From: Bradyrhizobium cajani
GTDB lineage: Bacteria; Pseudomonadota; Alphaproteobacteria; Rhizobiales; Xanthobacteraceae
Direction: 5' to 3'
Assembly: GCF_009759665.1 (NCBI RefSeq)
Contig: NZ_WQNE01000004.1
Location: 186,001 to 250,000, forward strand
DNA length: 64,000 bases
In this document: positions 32,737 through 42,600 of the stretch, piece after piece
Numbering within the stretch: position 1 is the stretch's first letter
Layout: each line of letters begins with the position of its first letter
The notes under the pieces: generated by a model
Told to the model about the DNA's origin: nothing
Seen by the model: the letters and a program-made list of their open reading frames with translations, nothing else
The model's database searches: none
Position numbers and translations under genes: made by a program

Positions 32737-34014
32737 ATGACAAAACACGCCTACATTCCCCGCACCACCAACTACACGCTCAATCCCGGCGACGAGCTCA
32801 ACGACCTCCGCATGTCGGACCAGGTCCGGCCGCTCTATGATCATGTCAAGAAGTTCATCCGCGACACCGTCGAGCCGATGTCGATCGAGTTCGCCAAGGC
32901 CGGCGAAGGCAAGCAGGATCGCTGGAGCTTCACGCCGAAGCAACTCGAGGTGCTGGAGAAGGCCAAGAACAAGGCCAAGCAGGAAGGTCTCTGGAATTTC
33001 TTCCTGCCCGATGACGAGACCGGCCAGGGCCTGAAGAATCTCGACTACGCCTATATCGCGGCGGAGCTCGGCAAGAGCCCGCTGGCCTCCGAGACCATGA
33101 ACTGCTCGGCGCCCGACACCGGCAACATGGAGGTGCTGGAGCGCGTCGGCACCAAGGAGCAGAAGGAGAAGTGGCTGAAGCCGCTGCTCAACGGCGAGAT
33201 CCGCTCGGCCTATGTGATGACCGAGCCGAACGTCGCCTCCTCTGACGCCAAGAACATCTCGACGACGGCCAAGCTCGTCGGCGACGAATGGGTCATCAAC
33301 GGCGAGAAGTATTACATCTCAGGCCTCGGCGATCCCCGCTGCAAGATCCTGATCGTGATGGTGAAGACCAATCCGGATGCGGCGCCGAGCAAGCAACAGT
33401 CGCAGATCCTGGTGCCGCGCGACACGCCCGGCGTCGAGGTGCTCGGCCCGATGTACGTGTTCGGCCAGGATCACGCGCCGCGCGGCCACATGCACATGCG
33501 CTTCAACAATGTGCGCGTGCCGAAGGAGAACATGCTGCTCGGCGAAGGCCGCGGCTTCGAGATCTCGCAGCTCCGCCTCGGACCGGGGCGCATCCATCAC
33601 TGCATGCGCACCATCGGCAAGGCCGAGAAGGCGCTCGACCTGATGGTTCAGCGTGGCCTCACCCGCGAAGCCTTCGGCAAGAAGATCGCCCATCTCGGCG
33701 GCAACATGCAGATCATCGCGCAGGCGCGCTGCGAGATCGAGGCGATGCGGCTGATGGTGCTGAAGGCCGCGAAGGCGATGGATGTGCTCGGCAACAAGGA
33801 AGCCCGCGTCTGGGTCTCCATGGTCAAGGCCATGGTGCCGGAGCGCGCCTGCAAGATCATCGACCAGGCGATCCAGATGCATGGCGCCACCGGCATCTCG
33901 CACTGGACCCCCCTCGCCGAGATGTACCAGGACGTGCGCCATCTGCGCTTTGCCGATGGTCCCGACGAGGTGCACTGGATGGTGGTCGGCCGCCACGAGC
34001 TGAGCATGGCGTAA
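32737..34014 (+). CDS. Acyl-CoA dehydrogenase, ACAD10/11-like
   Basis: A 425-residue acyl-CoA dehydrogenase. MTEPNVASSDAKNI and WVINGEKYYISG are the flavin-site segments, and MHGATGISHWTPLAEMYQD leads to the C-terminal RFADGPDEVH. At the catalytic base position this family has Asp407 rather than Glu, as I recall for human ACAD11 (IADGPDEVH). ATG 32737 follows GGGAGGAACA, better than the ATG 18 nt upstream. ACAD10/11 enzymes, like bacterial LvaC, act after a kinase on 4-hydroxyacyl-CoA-derived substrates. An APH-type kinase and DUF6285 gene lie 2.6 kb away on the other strand. An ordinary long-chain or branched-chain substrate is the alternative. Confidence 0.88.
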   Translation: MTKHAYIPRTTNYTLNPGDELNDLRMSDQVRPLYDHVKKFIRDTVEPMSIEFAKAGEGKQDRWSFTPKQLEVLEKAKNKAKQEGLWNFFLPDDETGQGLKNLDYAYIAAELGKSPLASETMNCSAPDTGNMEVLERVGTKEQKEKWLKPLLNGEIRSAYVMTEPNVASSDAKNISTTAKLVGDEWVINGEKYYISGLGDPRCKILIVMVKTNPDAAPSKQQSQILVPRDTPGVEVLGPMYVFGQDHAPRGHMHMRFNNVRVPKENMLLGEGRGFEISQLRLGPGRIHHCMRTIGKAEKALDLMVQRGLTREAFGKKIAHLGGNMQIIAQARCEIEAMRLMVLKAAKAMDVLGNKEARVWVSMVKAMVPERACKIIDQAIQMHGATGISHWTPLAEMYQDVRHLRFADGPDEVHWMVVGRHELSMA

Positions 34015-34086
34015 GCCACCCCATCTCTCTTTTCCCCCTCCCCGCAGGCGGCAGGGGAATCGCGTTTGGGAGAGATATCCTGCGGC

Positions 34087-34218
34087 CATCCTTCGAGACG
34101 CCCGCTTTATGCGGGCTCCTCAGGATGAGGACGGAGTGCGCGGCAGCAGTTCAACGGGCACTGATGCCGCTTAGCCTCATCCTGAGGAGACCGCGGAGCG
34201 GTCGTCTCGAAGGACGAG
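34087..34218 (+). repeat. Palindromic repeat, 'CATCCTTCGAGACG' family
   Basis: CATCCTTCGAGACGCCCGC and GCGGGCTCCTCAGGATGAGG at the left, CTCATCCTGAGGAG and CGTCTCGAAGGACGAGG at the right. The same family occurs at 52031-52132. It lies between the converging dehydrogenase and GST genes. Confidence 0.85.
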
Positions 34219-34290
34219 GCGCGCGCTCGGGCGTCCGCCTTCGCTGAAGCTTCGGCGGACAAGAGCGGGGCGAGGTGAAGTGCGCGACAG

Positions 34291-35166
34291 CTACGTCGCC
34301 GGTGCGAGCTTGTCCTGCGTCCTGGTCTCGAAGTCACTGGCGTCGTGGCGCTCGTGGAGCTGGCTGGCGGGATCGCCGGAGACGCGGTTGACCATGCGGC
34401 CGCGCTTCACCGCCGGACGCTTGGCGATCTGGTCGGTCCAGCGCTGCACGTTCTTGTAGTCCTGCACCGAGAGGAATTCGCCGGCGCCATAGACCAGCCC
34501 CTTGGCGAGCGCGCCGTACCAGGGCCACACCGCCATGTCGGCGATGGTATACTCGTTGCCGGCGAGATACTCGTTGTCGGCGAGCCGCCGGTCGAGCACG
34601 TCGAGCTGGCGCTTGGTCTCCATTGCGAAACGGTCGATGGCGTATTCGATCTTGAACGGCGCATAGGCGTAAAAATGGCCGAAGCCGCCACCGAGATAGG
34701 GCGCGCTCCCCATCTGCCAGAACAGCCAGGACATTGCCTCGGTGCGGGTCTTGATGTCCTTCGGCAGGAACGCGCCGAACTTTTCGGCGAGGTAGAACAG
34801 GATCGAGCCGGACTCGAACACCCGGATCGGCTCCGGGCCGGAGCGGTCCATCAGCGCAGGGATTTTCGAATTCGGATTGATGTCGACAAAACCGCTGCCG
34901 AACTGGTCGCCGTTGCCGATTCTGATCAGCCAGGCGTCGTATTCGGCGCCTTTGTGGCCGAGCGCCAGGAGTTCCTCCAGCATCACCGTGACCTTCACCC
35001 CGTTCGGCGTCGCCAGCGAATAGAGCTGGAAAGGATGCTTGCCGACCGGCAGCTCCTTGTCGTGGGTCGGCCCGGCAATGGGGCGGTTGATGCTGGCGAA
35101 CTGCCCGCCATTCTCCTTGTTCCAGGTCCAGACTTTGGGCGGCACGTAGGCGGGGGCGTCAGTCAT
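34291..35166 (-). CDS. yghU: Glutathione S-transferase, YghU family
   Basis: A 291-residue GST, the same length as E. coli YghU (about 288) and larger than typical GSTs because of N- and C-terminal extensions. Visible segments are VWTWNKENGGQFASINRP, the thioredoxin-like LYSLATPNGVKVTVMLEE, INPNSKIPAL, VFESGSILFYLAEKFG, and the C-terminal NEYTIADMAVWPWYG. YghU binds two glutathione molecules and has disulfide-bond reductase activity. ATG 35166 has GGAG upstream. It is a single gene. Confidence 0.93.
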   Translation of the reverse strand: MTDAPAYVPPKVWTWNKENGGQFASINRPIAGPTHDKELPVGKHPFQLYSLATPNGVKVTVMLEELLALGHKGAEYDAWLIRIGNGDQFGSGFVDINPNSKIPALMDRSGPEPIRVFESGSILFYLAEKFGAFLPKDIKTRTEAMSWLFWQMGSAPYLGGGFGHFYAYAPFKIEYAIDRFAMETKRQLDVLDRRLADNEYLAGNEYTIADMAVWPWYGALAKGLVYGAGEFLSVQDYKNVQRWTDQIAKRPAVKRGRMVNRVSGDPASQLHERHDASDFETRTQDKLAPAT

Positions 35167-35288
35167 GAGAGGGGCTCCGACGGAAAGATGCGCCTGCATT
35201 AATTAGCCCGCAAATGGCGAATGACAAGGGCGCCGAAATGCATTGCCGGGCGGGGCAACTCTACGTTTTGTCATGGCACCTCCTCCCC

Positions 35289-35335
35289 GCCGTCATTCCG
35301 GGGCGCCCGCAGGGCTAGCCCGGAATCCATCGGGC
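35289..35335 (+). repeat. Half copy of the 'CGTCATTCCGGGGCG' palindromic repeat
   Basis: CCGTCATTCCGGGGCGCCCG and GCTAGCCCGGAATCCATCGGG match the left half of the full copies at 6832 and 22127, but no matching right half follows. It is probably a decayed or truncated copy. Confidence 0.7.
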
Positions 35336-35472
35336 CTCGCTGGTCCGCGGCGTGACGCCTGCACGCAAGATGCGTGGCCCAATCCGGCATGGCATCGCGA
35401 GCGACGACGAGCCAGCGTTGTCCTGCCTCGCCACGAAAGCAACGAGAACGCGAAGGCCGCCGGGAGAGAACG

Positions 35473-36606
35473 ATGAAATCGCCGATCTGCGACATGCTGG
35501 GCATCGAGTTCCCGCTGCTCGCCTTCAGCCATTGCCGCGACGTCGTTGCCGCCGTCAGCCGCGCCGGCGGCTTCGGCGTGCTCGGCGCCACCGTGCACAC
35601 GCCTGATACGCTCGAACGCGAACTGAAGTGGATTGACGATCACGTCGACGGCAAGCCCTACGGCATCGACGTTCTGATCCCCGAAAACATCTCGACCGCG
35701 GGCGAGAAGGACGTCACCTGGAAGAGCCTGGAAGCGCGCGTGCCGCAGCAGCACCGCAACTACACGCGCGATCTGCTGAAGAAGTACGACATAGAGCTCA
35801 CCACCACGGAGGTCGCGGCTGACCAGCCGCAGCCGTTCGACGGGAAGACGGCGCTGGAGCTGCTCGAGGTGTCCTTCAATCACCCGATCCGCCTGATCGC
35901 CAATGCGCTCGGCGTGCCGCCGAAGGCGATGATCGAGATGGGCAAGAAGCATGGCGTGCCGGTCGCAGCGCTCGTCGGCGCCAAGGAGCACGCGCTGCGC
36001 CAGGTCGCGGCCGGCGTCGACATCCTCGTGGTGCAGGGCACCGAGGCCGGCGGCCATTGCGGCGAGGTCTCGACCATGGTGCTGGTGCCGGAGGTGATCA
36101 AGGCGATCAAGCCCATCCGCGACGTGCCGGTGCTGGCGGCCGGCGGCATCATGACGGGGCGGCAGATGGCGGCCTGCATGGCGATGGGCGCGGCCGGCGC
36201 CTGGACCGGCTCGGTGTGGCTTGCGACAGTGGAAGCCGAGACCACGGAGATATTCCGCGAGAAGATGATCGCGGCGTCCTCGCGCGACGCGGTCCGCTCC
36301 AAGGGCCGCACCGGCAAGCCGGCGCGGCAGCTCCGCTCGGTCTGGACCGATGCCTGGGACCGCGCGCCGGAGAGCCCGGGCGCGCTGCCGATGCCGCTGC
36401 AAAGCATCATCAGCCGCGACGCCTTCAACTCGATCGACCGCGCCGCGGCAAGCGGCAACGCCAAGGCGCGCGATCTCGTCAGCTATTTCGTCGGCCAGGG
36501 CGTCGGCCTGATCGACAGCGTGAAGTCGGCAGGCGCCGTGGTGCAGGAGTTCAAGGAAGATTTTGCCGAAGCCGTCGAGCACATGAATGCGCTGGTGGCG
36601 GAATAG
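35473..36606 (+). CDS. Nitronate monooxygenase family flavoprotein
   Basis: A 377-residue FMN-dependent TIM-barrel protein. MLGIEFPLLAFSHCRDVVAA opens the barrel, VVQGTEAGGHCGE carries the catalytic-His region of the family, and VLAAGGIMTGRQMAACMAMGAAGAWTGS is the phosphate-binding end. ATG 35473 follows GGGAGAGAACG; the 33 extra upstream codons are basic and unconserved. The family oxidises alkyl nitronates or acts as a quinone or enoate reductase, so the physiological substrate is uncertain. It is followed by a thiolase gene after a palindromic repeat. Confidence 0.88.
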   Translation: MKSPICDMLGIEFPLLAFSHCRDVVAAVSRAGGFGVLGATVHTPDTLERELKWIDDHVDGKPYGIDVLIPENISTAGEKDVTWKSLEARVPQQHRNYTRDLLKKYDIELTTTEVAADQPQPFDGKTALELLEVSFNHPIRLIANALGVPPKAMIEMGKKHGVPVAALVGAKEHALRQVAAGVDILVVQGTEAGGHCGEVSTMVLVPEVIKAIKPIRDVPVLAAGGIMTGRQMAACMAMGAAGAWTGSVWLATVEAETTEIFREKMIAASSRDAVRSKGRTGKPARQLRSVWTDAWDRAPESPGALPMPLQSIISRDAFNSIDRAAASGNAKARDLVSYFVGQGVGLIDSVKSAGAVVQEFKEDFAEAVEHMNALVAE

Positions 36607-36615
36607 GTGCCACAC

Positions 36616-36695
36616 CGTCATTGCGAGCGCAGCGAAGCAATCCAGACTGCCGCCGCGGAAGTATCCTGGATTGCTTCGCTGCGCTCGCAATGACG
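36616..36695 (+). repeat. Palindromic repeat, 'CGTCATTGCGAG' family
   Basis: CGTCATTGCGAGCGCAGCGA and its complement TCGCTGCGCTCGCAATGACG are near-perfect outer arms; inner arms are AGCAATCCAG and CTGGATTGCT. It lies between the nitronate monooxygenase and thiolase genes. Confidence 0.9.
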
Positions 36696-36721
36696 AAACA
36701 ACTGGTATCGTGAATTGAAGC

Positions 36722-38242
36722 ATGACAGATAAGAGCAAGATTCCCCCCGAAGACCGCATCCCCGTCATCGTCGGCATCGGCGAAATCGTCGACCGCCCGA
36801 AGGAGATCACCGAGGGCCTTGAGCCGCTCGATCTGCTCGAGCATGCGCTGCGGCGCGCCGAGGCTGATGCCGGCGCGACGCTGCTCGGCGAGGTGCAGTC
36901 GCTCGACGTCGTCAACTTCCTGAGCTGGCGCTATCGCGATCCGGAGAAGCTGTTGGCGCAACGCCTCGGCATCTCGCCCGCGCATTGCTATTACGGCCCG
37001 GTCGGCGGCGAGAGCCCGATCCGCTACATCCACGAGGCGGCGAAGCGCATCGCGCGCGGCGAATGCACCGTGGCGGCGGTATGCGGCGCGGAAGCGCAGT
37101 CGACCGCGACCAAGGCGGAGCGCACTGGAGCAAAGCTGCCGTGGACTCCTTTCGCCCATGATGTCGAGGAGCCCAAGCGCGGCGCAGCGTTTCAGAAACC
37201 GCTGGCGGTGAAGCTCGGCGTGTTCCGCCCCGTCACCGTCTATCCCTTCTATGAGGCGGCCTCGTCCGCGCGTTGGGGGCAGACGCCGCGCGAGGCGATG
37301 GCGGAGTCCGGCACGCTGTGGTCGCGCTATTCGGAGGCCGCCGCGCAAAATCCCAACGCCTGGCTGACGCGGCGCTATGCGCCGGAGGAGATCACGACGC
37401 CGACCGCGGACAACCGCCTGATCGCGTGGCCCTACAACAAGCTCATGGTGGCGAACCCCAGCGTCAACATGGGCGGCGCGCTGCTGCTCACCAGCCTCGC
37501 CAAGGCCCGCGCGGCGGGCATTGCCGAGGACAAGCTGGTCTATCCGCTCGGCGGCGCCTCGGCGGAAGAGCCGCGCGATTATCTCTTGCGCGACCAGTTT
37601 TACGAGAGCCATCCGCAGAACGCCGTCTTGAAGGCGGTGACGGATCTCGCCGGCGGCGACGGCAACAAGTTCGACGCGATCGAGCTCTATAGCTGTTTTC
37701 CCTGTGTGCCCAAGATGGCGCGGCGGACGCTGGGGCTTGGCGCCGACGTGCAGCCGACCGTGACCGGCGGCCTGACCTTCTTCGGTGCTCCCCTCAACAC
37801 CTACATGACGCATGCGGCCTGCGCGATGGTGCGGCGTGTGCGCGATGGCGCCGGGCTCGGCCTGCTCTACGGACAGGGCGGCTTCGTCACCAAGCACCAT
37901 GCGCTGGTGGTGTCGAAGACGCCGCCGCGTGAGGCCTTGGCGCAGGAGACGAGCGTGCAGGCGGAAGCAGACCGCAACAAGCGCGCGGTGCCGGAGTTCG
38001 TCGCGGAGGCCCGAGGCAAGGGCAAGGTCGAGAGCTTTACGGTGCTCTACGGCCGCGGCGGCGATGTCGAGCACGGCGTGGTGATGCTGCGCACGGAAGA
38101 TGACCGGCGCACACTGGCGCGGATTGCGGCGAGCGACAGCGCGACGCTGGCGCGCCTGCTCGACATGGATCGCACGCCGGTCGGCTCGCTCGGCGAGATC
38201 GCGATGGCCGGGGATGGCGTACCGGAGTGGCGGGTGGCGTAG
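36722..38242 (+). CDS. Thiolase-fold acetyl-CoA acetyltransferase-like protein lacking the nucleophile Cys
   Basis: A 506-residue protein of the large 'acetyl-CoA acetyltransferase' thiolase subgroup. IPVIVGIGEIVDRP at the start, a VAAVCGAEAQSTATKAER strand-helix, YNKLMVANPSVNMGGALLLTS and LYGQGGFVTKHHALVV define the fold, with about 100 extra C-terminal residues. At the usual nucleophile position the sequence reads GPVGGESPIRYIHE (92-105), with no cysteine, so classical thiolysis chemistry is doubtful. It could be an acyl-CoA-binding or decarboxylating relative. ATG 36722 follows the palindromic repeat. Possibly co-transcribed with the nitronate monooxygenase. Confidence 0.82.
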   Translation: MTDKSKIPPEDRIPVIVGIGEIVDRPKEITEGLEPLDLLEHALRRAEADAGATLLGEVQSLDVVNFLSWRYRDPEKLLAQRLGISPAHCYYGPVGGESPIRYIHEAAKRIARGECTVAAVCGAEAQSTATKAERTGAKLPWTPFAHDVEEPKRGAAFQKPLAVKLGVFRPVTVYPFYEAASSARWGQTPREAMAESGTLWSRYSEAAAQNPNAWLTRRYAPEEITTPTADNRLIAWPYNKLMVANPSVNMGGALLLTSLAKARAAGIAEDKLVYPLGGASAEEPRDYLLRDQFYESHPQNAVLKAVTDLAGGDGNKFDAIELYSCFPCVPKMARRTLGLGADVQPTVTGGLTFFGAPLNTYMTHAACAMVRRVRDGAGLGLLYGQGGFVTKHHALVVSKTPPREALAQETSVQAEADRNKRAVPEFVAEARGKGKVESFTVLYGRGGDVEHGVVMLRTEDDRRTLARIAASDSATLARLLDMDRTPVGSLGEIAMAGDGVPEWRVA

Positions 38243-38247
38243 TAGCC

Positions 38248-38390
38248 TCCCTCTCCCCGCTTGCGGGGAGAGGGTCGGGGTGAGGGGAACTCTCCACAAG
38301 GACGGTGAGAATTGGACTCGCGGAGAGTCCCCCTCACCCGGATCGCATCTTCGATGCGATCCGACCTCTCCCCGCAAGCGGGGCGAGGTG
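38248..38390 (+). repeat. Palindromic repeat, 'CCTCTCCCCGCTTGCGGGGAGAGG' family
   Basis: CTCTCCCCGCTTGCGGGGAG at the left, CTCTCCCCGCAAGCGGGG at the right, with GGTGAGGGGAACTCTCC and GGAGAGTCCCCCTCACC in the middle and a GGATCGCATCTTCGATGCGA hairpin. It lies between the converging thiolase and efflux genes and probably terminates both. Confidence 0.87.
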
Positions 38391-38398
38391 AAGAAGAC

Positions 38399-39601
38399 CT
38401 AACTCCTCGGCGCCTGCTTCTCCGAGGCTGTTGTCGGCTTGCCCTTGGCACCAGCGCCAACCACGCGCACCGCATCGCCATCGGAAAGACCGTCCGGCGG
38501 GGCGGTGATGACGCGGTCATCAGCTGCGATCCCTGAAGCCAGCTCGATCTCGCGGCCGAGATCGCGGGCAATCGTCACCGTCTTGAACAGCACCTTGTCA
38601 TCCGGACCGACGGTCGCAACGCGCAGGCCGCTGCCGTTGAAGATCAGGGCGCTCGCGGGAATGCTGAGCGGCGCGGAGTCGCGCTGCAGGTTCAGCTTCA
38701 CGCTGGCATAGCCACCGGGCATCAGCTCGCCGCTGGAATTGTCGAGCCCGAGCTGCATGCGCGTCGTGCCGGACGCGACATCGACCGCCTGCGAGGAGGC
38801 TTCCACGGTCGCCTGGAAGGTCCGGTTCGGATACTCCGGCAGCGTGATGGTGGCCTTGGCACCGATCTTGATCGCCGGCACGTAGTTCTGGGGCACGTTG
38901 ACGTAGACGCGCAGCTTGGTGATGTCGGAGACCACGAACATCGCCGGGCCCGAGCCGCCGCCGGCATTGATCAGTGCGCCGACGTCGGTGTCGCGCGCGG
39001 TGACGACGCCGTCGAACGGCGCGGTGATCTTCTTGTACCCGGCCAGCGCCTCAAGTCGCTCGACATTGGCCTGCCCCGAATGCACGGCTGCATTCTTGTT
39101 GGAAAGATCGGCGGTGCGCTCGTCGATCTCCTGCGCCGAGACGAAGTTGGAGGCGACCAGCGTCTTGCGCCGGTTCAACGTTGCTTCCGACAGCCTGGCG
39201 CTGGCCTGCTGGCTGGCGAGGTCGGCGCGAGCCTGCAAGAGCTGCTGATCGAGGTCGGGCGCTTCGATCTCGGCGATCACCTGCCCTGCCTTGACGCGCG
39301 CGCCGATGTCGGCGCTCCAGCTCTTCAGGTAACCCGACACGCGCGCGAAGATGGGCGCGCGATAATAGGCCTCCAGCCGTCCCGGCAGGTCGATGGTGGC
39401 GCTGAGCGCCTTGGCGTTGGGCTGGGTCACCGCGACGCTGGGAACGGCCTGATCGTCGGTCCATTCCTTCAGCTTGGAGCCCTGCTCCTCGCGGGCGCGG
39501 ATGCCGGTGCCGACGACGAGGCCTGCCGCAATCAGCGCCACCACGCTGAAGATGCCCAGTTTCCGGTGCGACACCGGGGAGCGGGATTCAGTGGGCGACA
39601 T
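38399..39601 (-). CDS. RND efflux periplasmic adaptor (membrane fusion protein)
   Basis: A 400-residue HlyD/AcrA-type adaptor. One N-terminal helix (about 17-34, LGIFSVVALIAAGLVVG) anchors it. Then come the lipoyl half-motifs (DIGARVKAGQVIAEIEAPDL and ITAPFDGVVTARDTDVG), an alpha-hairpin rich in Gln/Ala (about 120-200), and the beta-barrel. ATG 39601 with GGAGACTCCGC upstream is inside the 3' end of the RND pump gene (14-nt overlap), so the two are one operon. It links the inner-membrane pump to an outer-membrane channel, which is not encoded here. Confidence 0.92.
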   Translation of the reverse strand: MSPTESRSPVSHRKLGIFSVVALIAAGLVVGTGIRAREEQGSKLKEWTDDQAVPSVAVTQPNAKALSATIDLPGRLEAYYRAPIFARVSGYLKSWSADIGARVKAGQVIAEIEAPDLDQQLLQARADLASQQASARLSEATLNRRKTLVASNFVSAQEIDERTADLSNKNAAVHSGQANVERLEALAGYKKITAPFDGVVTARDTDVGALINAGGGSGPAMFVVSDITKLRVYVNVPQNYVPAIKIGAKATITLPEYPNRTFQATVEASSQAVDVASGTTRMQLGLDNSSGELMPGGYASVKLNLQRDSAPLSIPASALIFNGSGLRVATVGPDDKVLFKTVTIARDLGREIELASGIAADDRVITAPPDGLSDGDAVRVVGAGAKGKPTTASEKQAPRS

Positions 39602-42600
39602 GCGGAGTCTCCAATGGGGCGGCGACTTTGGCGCCTTGTTTCTTGTGTACCATACTGAACACCACGGGAACAAACATCAGCGTGGCGAAGGTTGCAAAGA
39701 TCAGGCCACCGATCACGGCGCGGCCGAGCGGCGCGTTCTGCTCGCCGCCCTCACCCAGCCCCAAGGCCATCGGCGCCATGCCGATGATCATGGCGAGCGC
39801 GGTCATCAGCACCGGGCGGAACCGGACGAAGCCGGCTTCGAGCGCGGCCGCGACGGGATCGCCGAGCTCCTCGTAGCGCTCGCGCGCGAAGGAGATAACG
39901 AGCACGCTGTTGGCGGTGGCAACGCCCATGCACATGATGGCACCCGTGAGCGCCGGCACCGACAGCGTGGTCTCGGTGGTGAACAGCATCCAGATGATGC
40001 CGGCGAGCGCGGCCGGCAACGCGGTGATGATCACGAACGGATCGGACCAGGACTGGAAGTTCACGACGATCAGGAAGTAGATCAGCACGACGGCCCCCAA
40101 CAGGCCGAACAGCAGGCCGGTGAAGGCACTGTTCATGGTCTGCACCTGGCCGAGCAGCACCACGGAGGAGCCTTTCGGCACCTCCTTGGCCGTATCGGCG
40201 ATCACTTGACGGATGTCGGCCGCGACCGCGCCGAGATCGCGCCCCGAGGTCGTCGCAAAAATCTGCACCATCGACTGGATGTCGTATTGCGAGACCACCG
40301 CGCTCGATGTCGAACGCTTGATATCGGCGATGCCGCCGAGGATCGGCGACTGCGAATTGCCGGCAGCGGTGATCGGCAGCGTCTGGAGCGCGCTGAGCGA
40401 GTCGATCTGGTACTGCGGCGTCTGCATCACGATCGAGTAGGACACGCCGTTATCAGGATTGAGGTAATAGGTCGGCGCCACCTGCGAGGAGCCGGCGAGG
40501 TTGACGACGAGGCTGTTGGTGACGTCGCGCTCGGTCAGGCCGACATATTGCGCGCGGGTGCGGTCGACATCGATGTTGAAGGTCGGGTTGTTCGGCGACT
40601 GCTGGATGCGGGCATCGGCGACGCCCGGAATCCGGCGGACCTTCGCCAGCAGGTTGTTGGCATAGGCGAAATTGGCCTCGAGATTGGCGCCGCGGATCTG
40701 GAGGTCGATCGGCGCCGGCGCGCCGAAATTCAGGATCTGGCTGACGATGTCGGCGGGCAGGAACGCGAAGCTGACGCCGGGGAACAGCCGCGGCAACTGC
40801 TCACGCAGCACGCGTACGTGCTCCTCGGTCGGCTTGTGGCCTTCCTTCAGCTTGATCTGGATGTCGCCGTCCTGCGGGCCGATCACGCCGGTGTTGTTGT
40901 AGGTCATGTTGATGCCGGAGATCGGCATACCGATGTTGTCGGTCATGGTCTCGATCTCGCCCGGGATCAGCTTGCGGACCGCCTTCTGCACGTCGGCGAG
41001 CTGGTTGGCAGTCTCCTCGACGCGGGTGCCGACCTGGGTGCGGACATGCATCAGGATGTTGCCGGCATCGACCGCGGGGAAGAAGTTTCGCCCGAGGAAC
41101 GGCACCAGCGCGAAGGATGCGCCGACGACGCAGAGGAATCCGATCACGAACACCGCACGGTGCGCCAGCGCGAGGCCGAGCAAACCACGATATCCGCCGC
41201 GGATGCGCTCGAATCGCGCCTCGAAGCCGCGCTGGAACCAGACGAAGGGATTGCGCGACTTCGGCGGCCCGCCCTCGTGATGGACATGCGCTTGCAGCAG
41301 GTAGTTCGCCATGGTCGGCACCAGCGTACGCGACAGGATGAACGACCAGATCATCGCGAACATCACGGCTTCGGCCATCGGCACGAACAGGAAGCGCGCG
41401 ACGCCGGTGAGGAAGAACATCGGCACGAACACGATGCAGATGCAGAGCAGCGAGACGAAGGCCGGCGTCACGATCTGGTTGGCGCCGTCGAGGATCGACT
41501 GCTCGACCGGCTTGCCCTGCTCCAGATGGTAATTGATGTTCTCGATCGTCACCGTGGCGTCGTCGACGAGGATGCCGACCGCGAGCGCGAGGCCGCCGAG
41601 CGTCATGATGTTCAGCGTCTCGCCGATCGCCGACAGCATGATGATGGCACCGAGCACGGAGAGCGGGATCGAAACCGCGATGATGATGGTCGAGCGCCAG
41701 CTGCCGAGGAACAACAGGATCATGACGCTGGTGAGCAGCGCCGCGATCACGCCCTCGAAGGCGACGCCCTGGATCGCGCCGCGGACAAACACCGACTGGT
41801 CGCCGATGAAGCCGATCTTCAGCGCGTCGGGCAGCTGGTCCTTGACGTCGATGACCTTCTGCTTGATGCCGGCGATGATATCGAGCGTCGAGGTCGCGCC
41901 CGCCTTCAGCACCATCATCAGCACCGAGCGGTTGCCGTCGACATGGACGATGTTGGTCTGCGGCGGATTGCCGTCGCGCACGGTCGCGACATCGCGCACA
42001 TAGACCATGGCGCCGTTGACGGTCCTGATCGGCAGATTGCCGAGCTCGTCGATCCTGAGCGGCGAATTGTTGAGCTGGATGTTGTATTCGAACTGGCCGA
42101 TCTTCTGGGTGCCGACCGGCGTGATCAGATTTTGGGCAGCAAGCGCATTGGCGACGTCCTGGCCCGAGAGGCCACGGGCCTGAAGCGCCGTCGGATTGAG
42201 GTCGATCTGGACCTGGCGCTGCTTGCCGCCGAACGGGTACGGGATCGCCGCGCCGGGCACGGTGACCAGCGGCGTGCGGAGCTGGTTGATGCCGATATCG
42301 GCAAGGTTCTGCTCGGTGAGGCCGTCGCCCGACAGCGCCACCTGGATGATCGGCACGGTCGAGGCGGAGTAGTTCAGGATCAAGGGCGGCGTCGCGCCCG
42401 GCGGCATCTGCTTGAGCAGCGTCTGCGAGATCGCGGTGACCTGGGCGTTGGCGGTGCGGATGTCGACGCTCGGCTGAAAGAAGATCTTGATGATGCCGAA
42501 GCCGTTATACGAGTTGGCCGTGATGTGCTCGATGTCGTTGACGGTGGTCGTCAGCGCGCGCTGGAACGGCGTGGTCACGCGGCCGGACATCTGATCCGGC

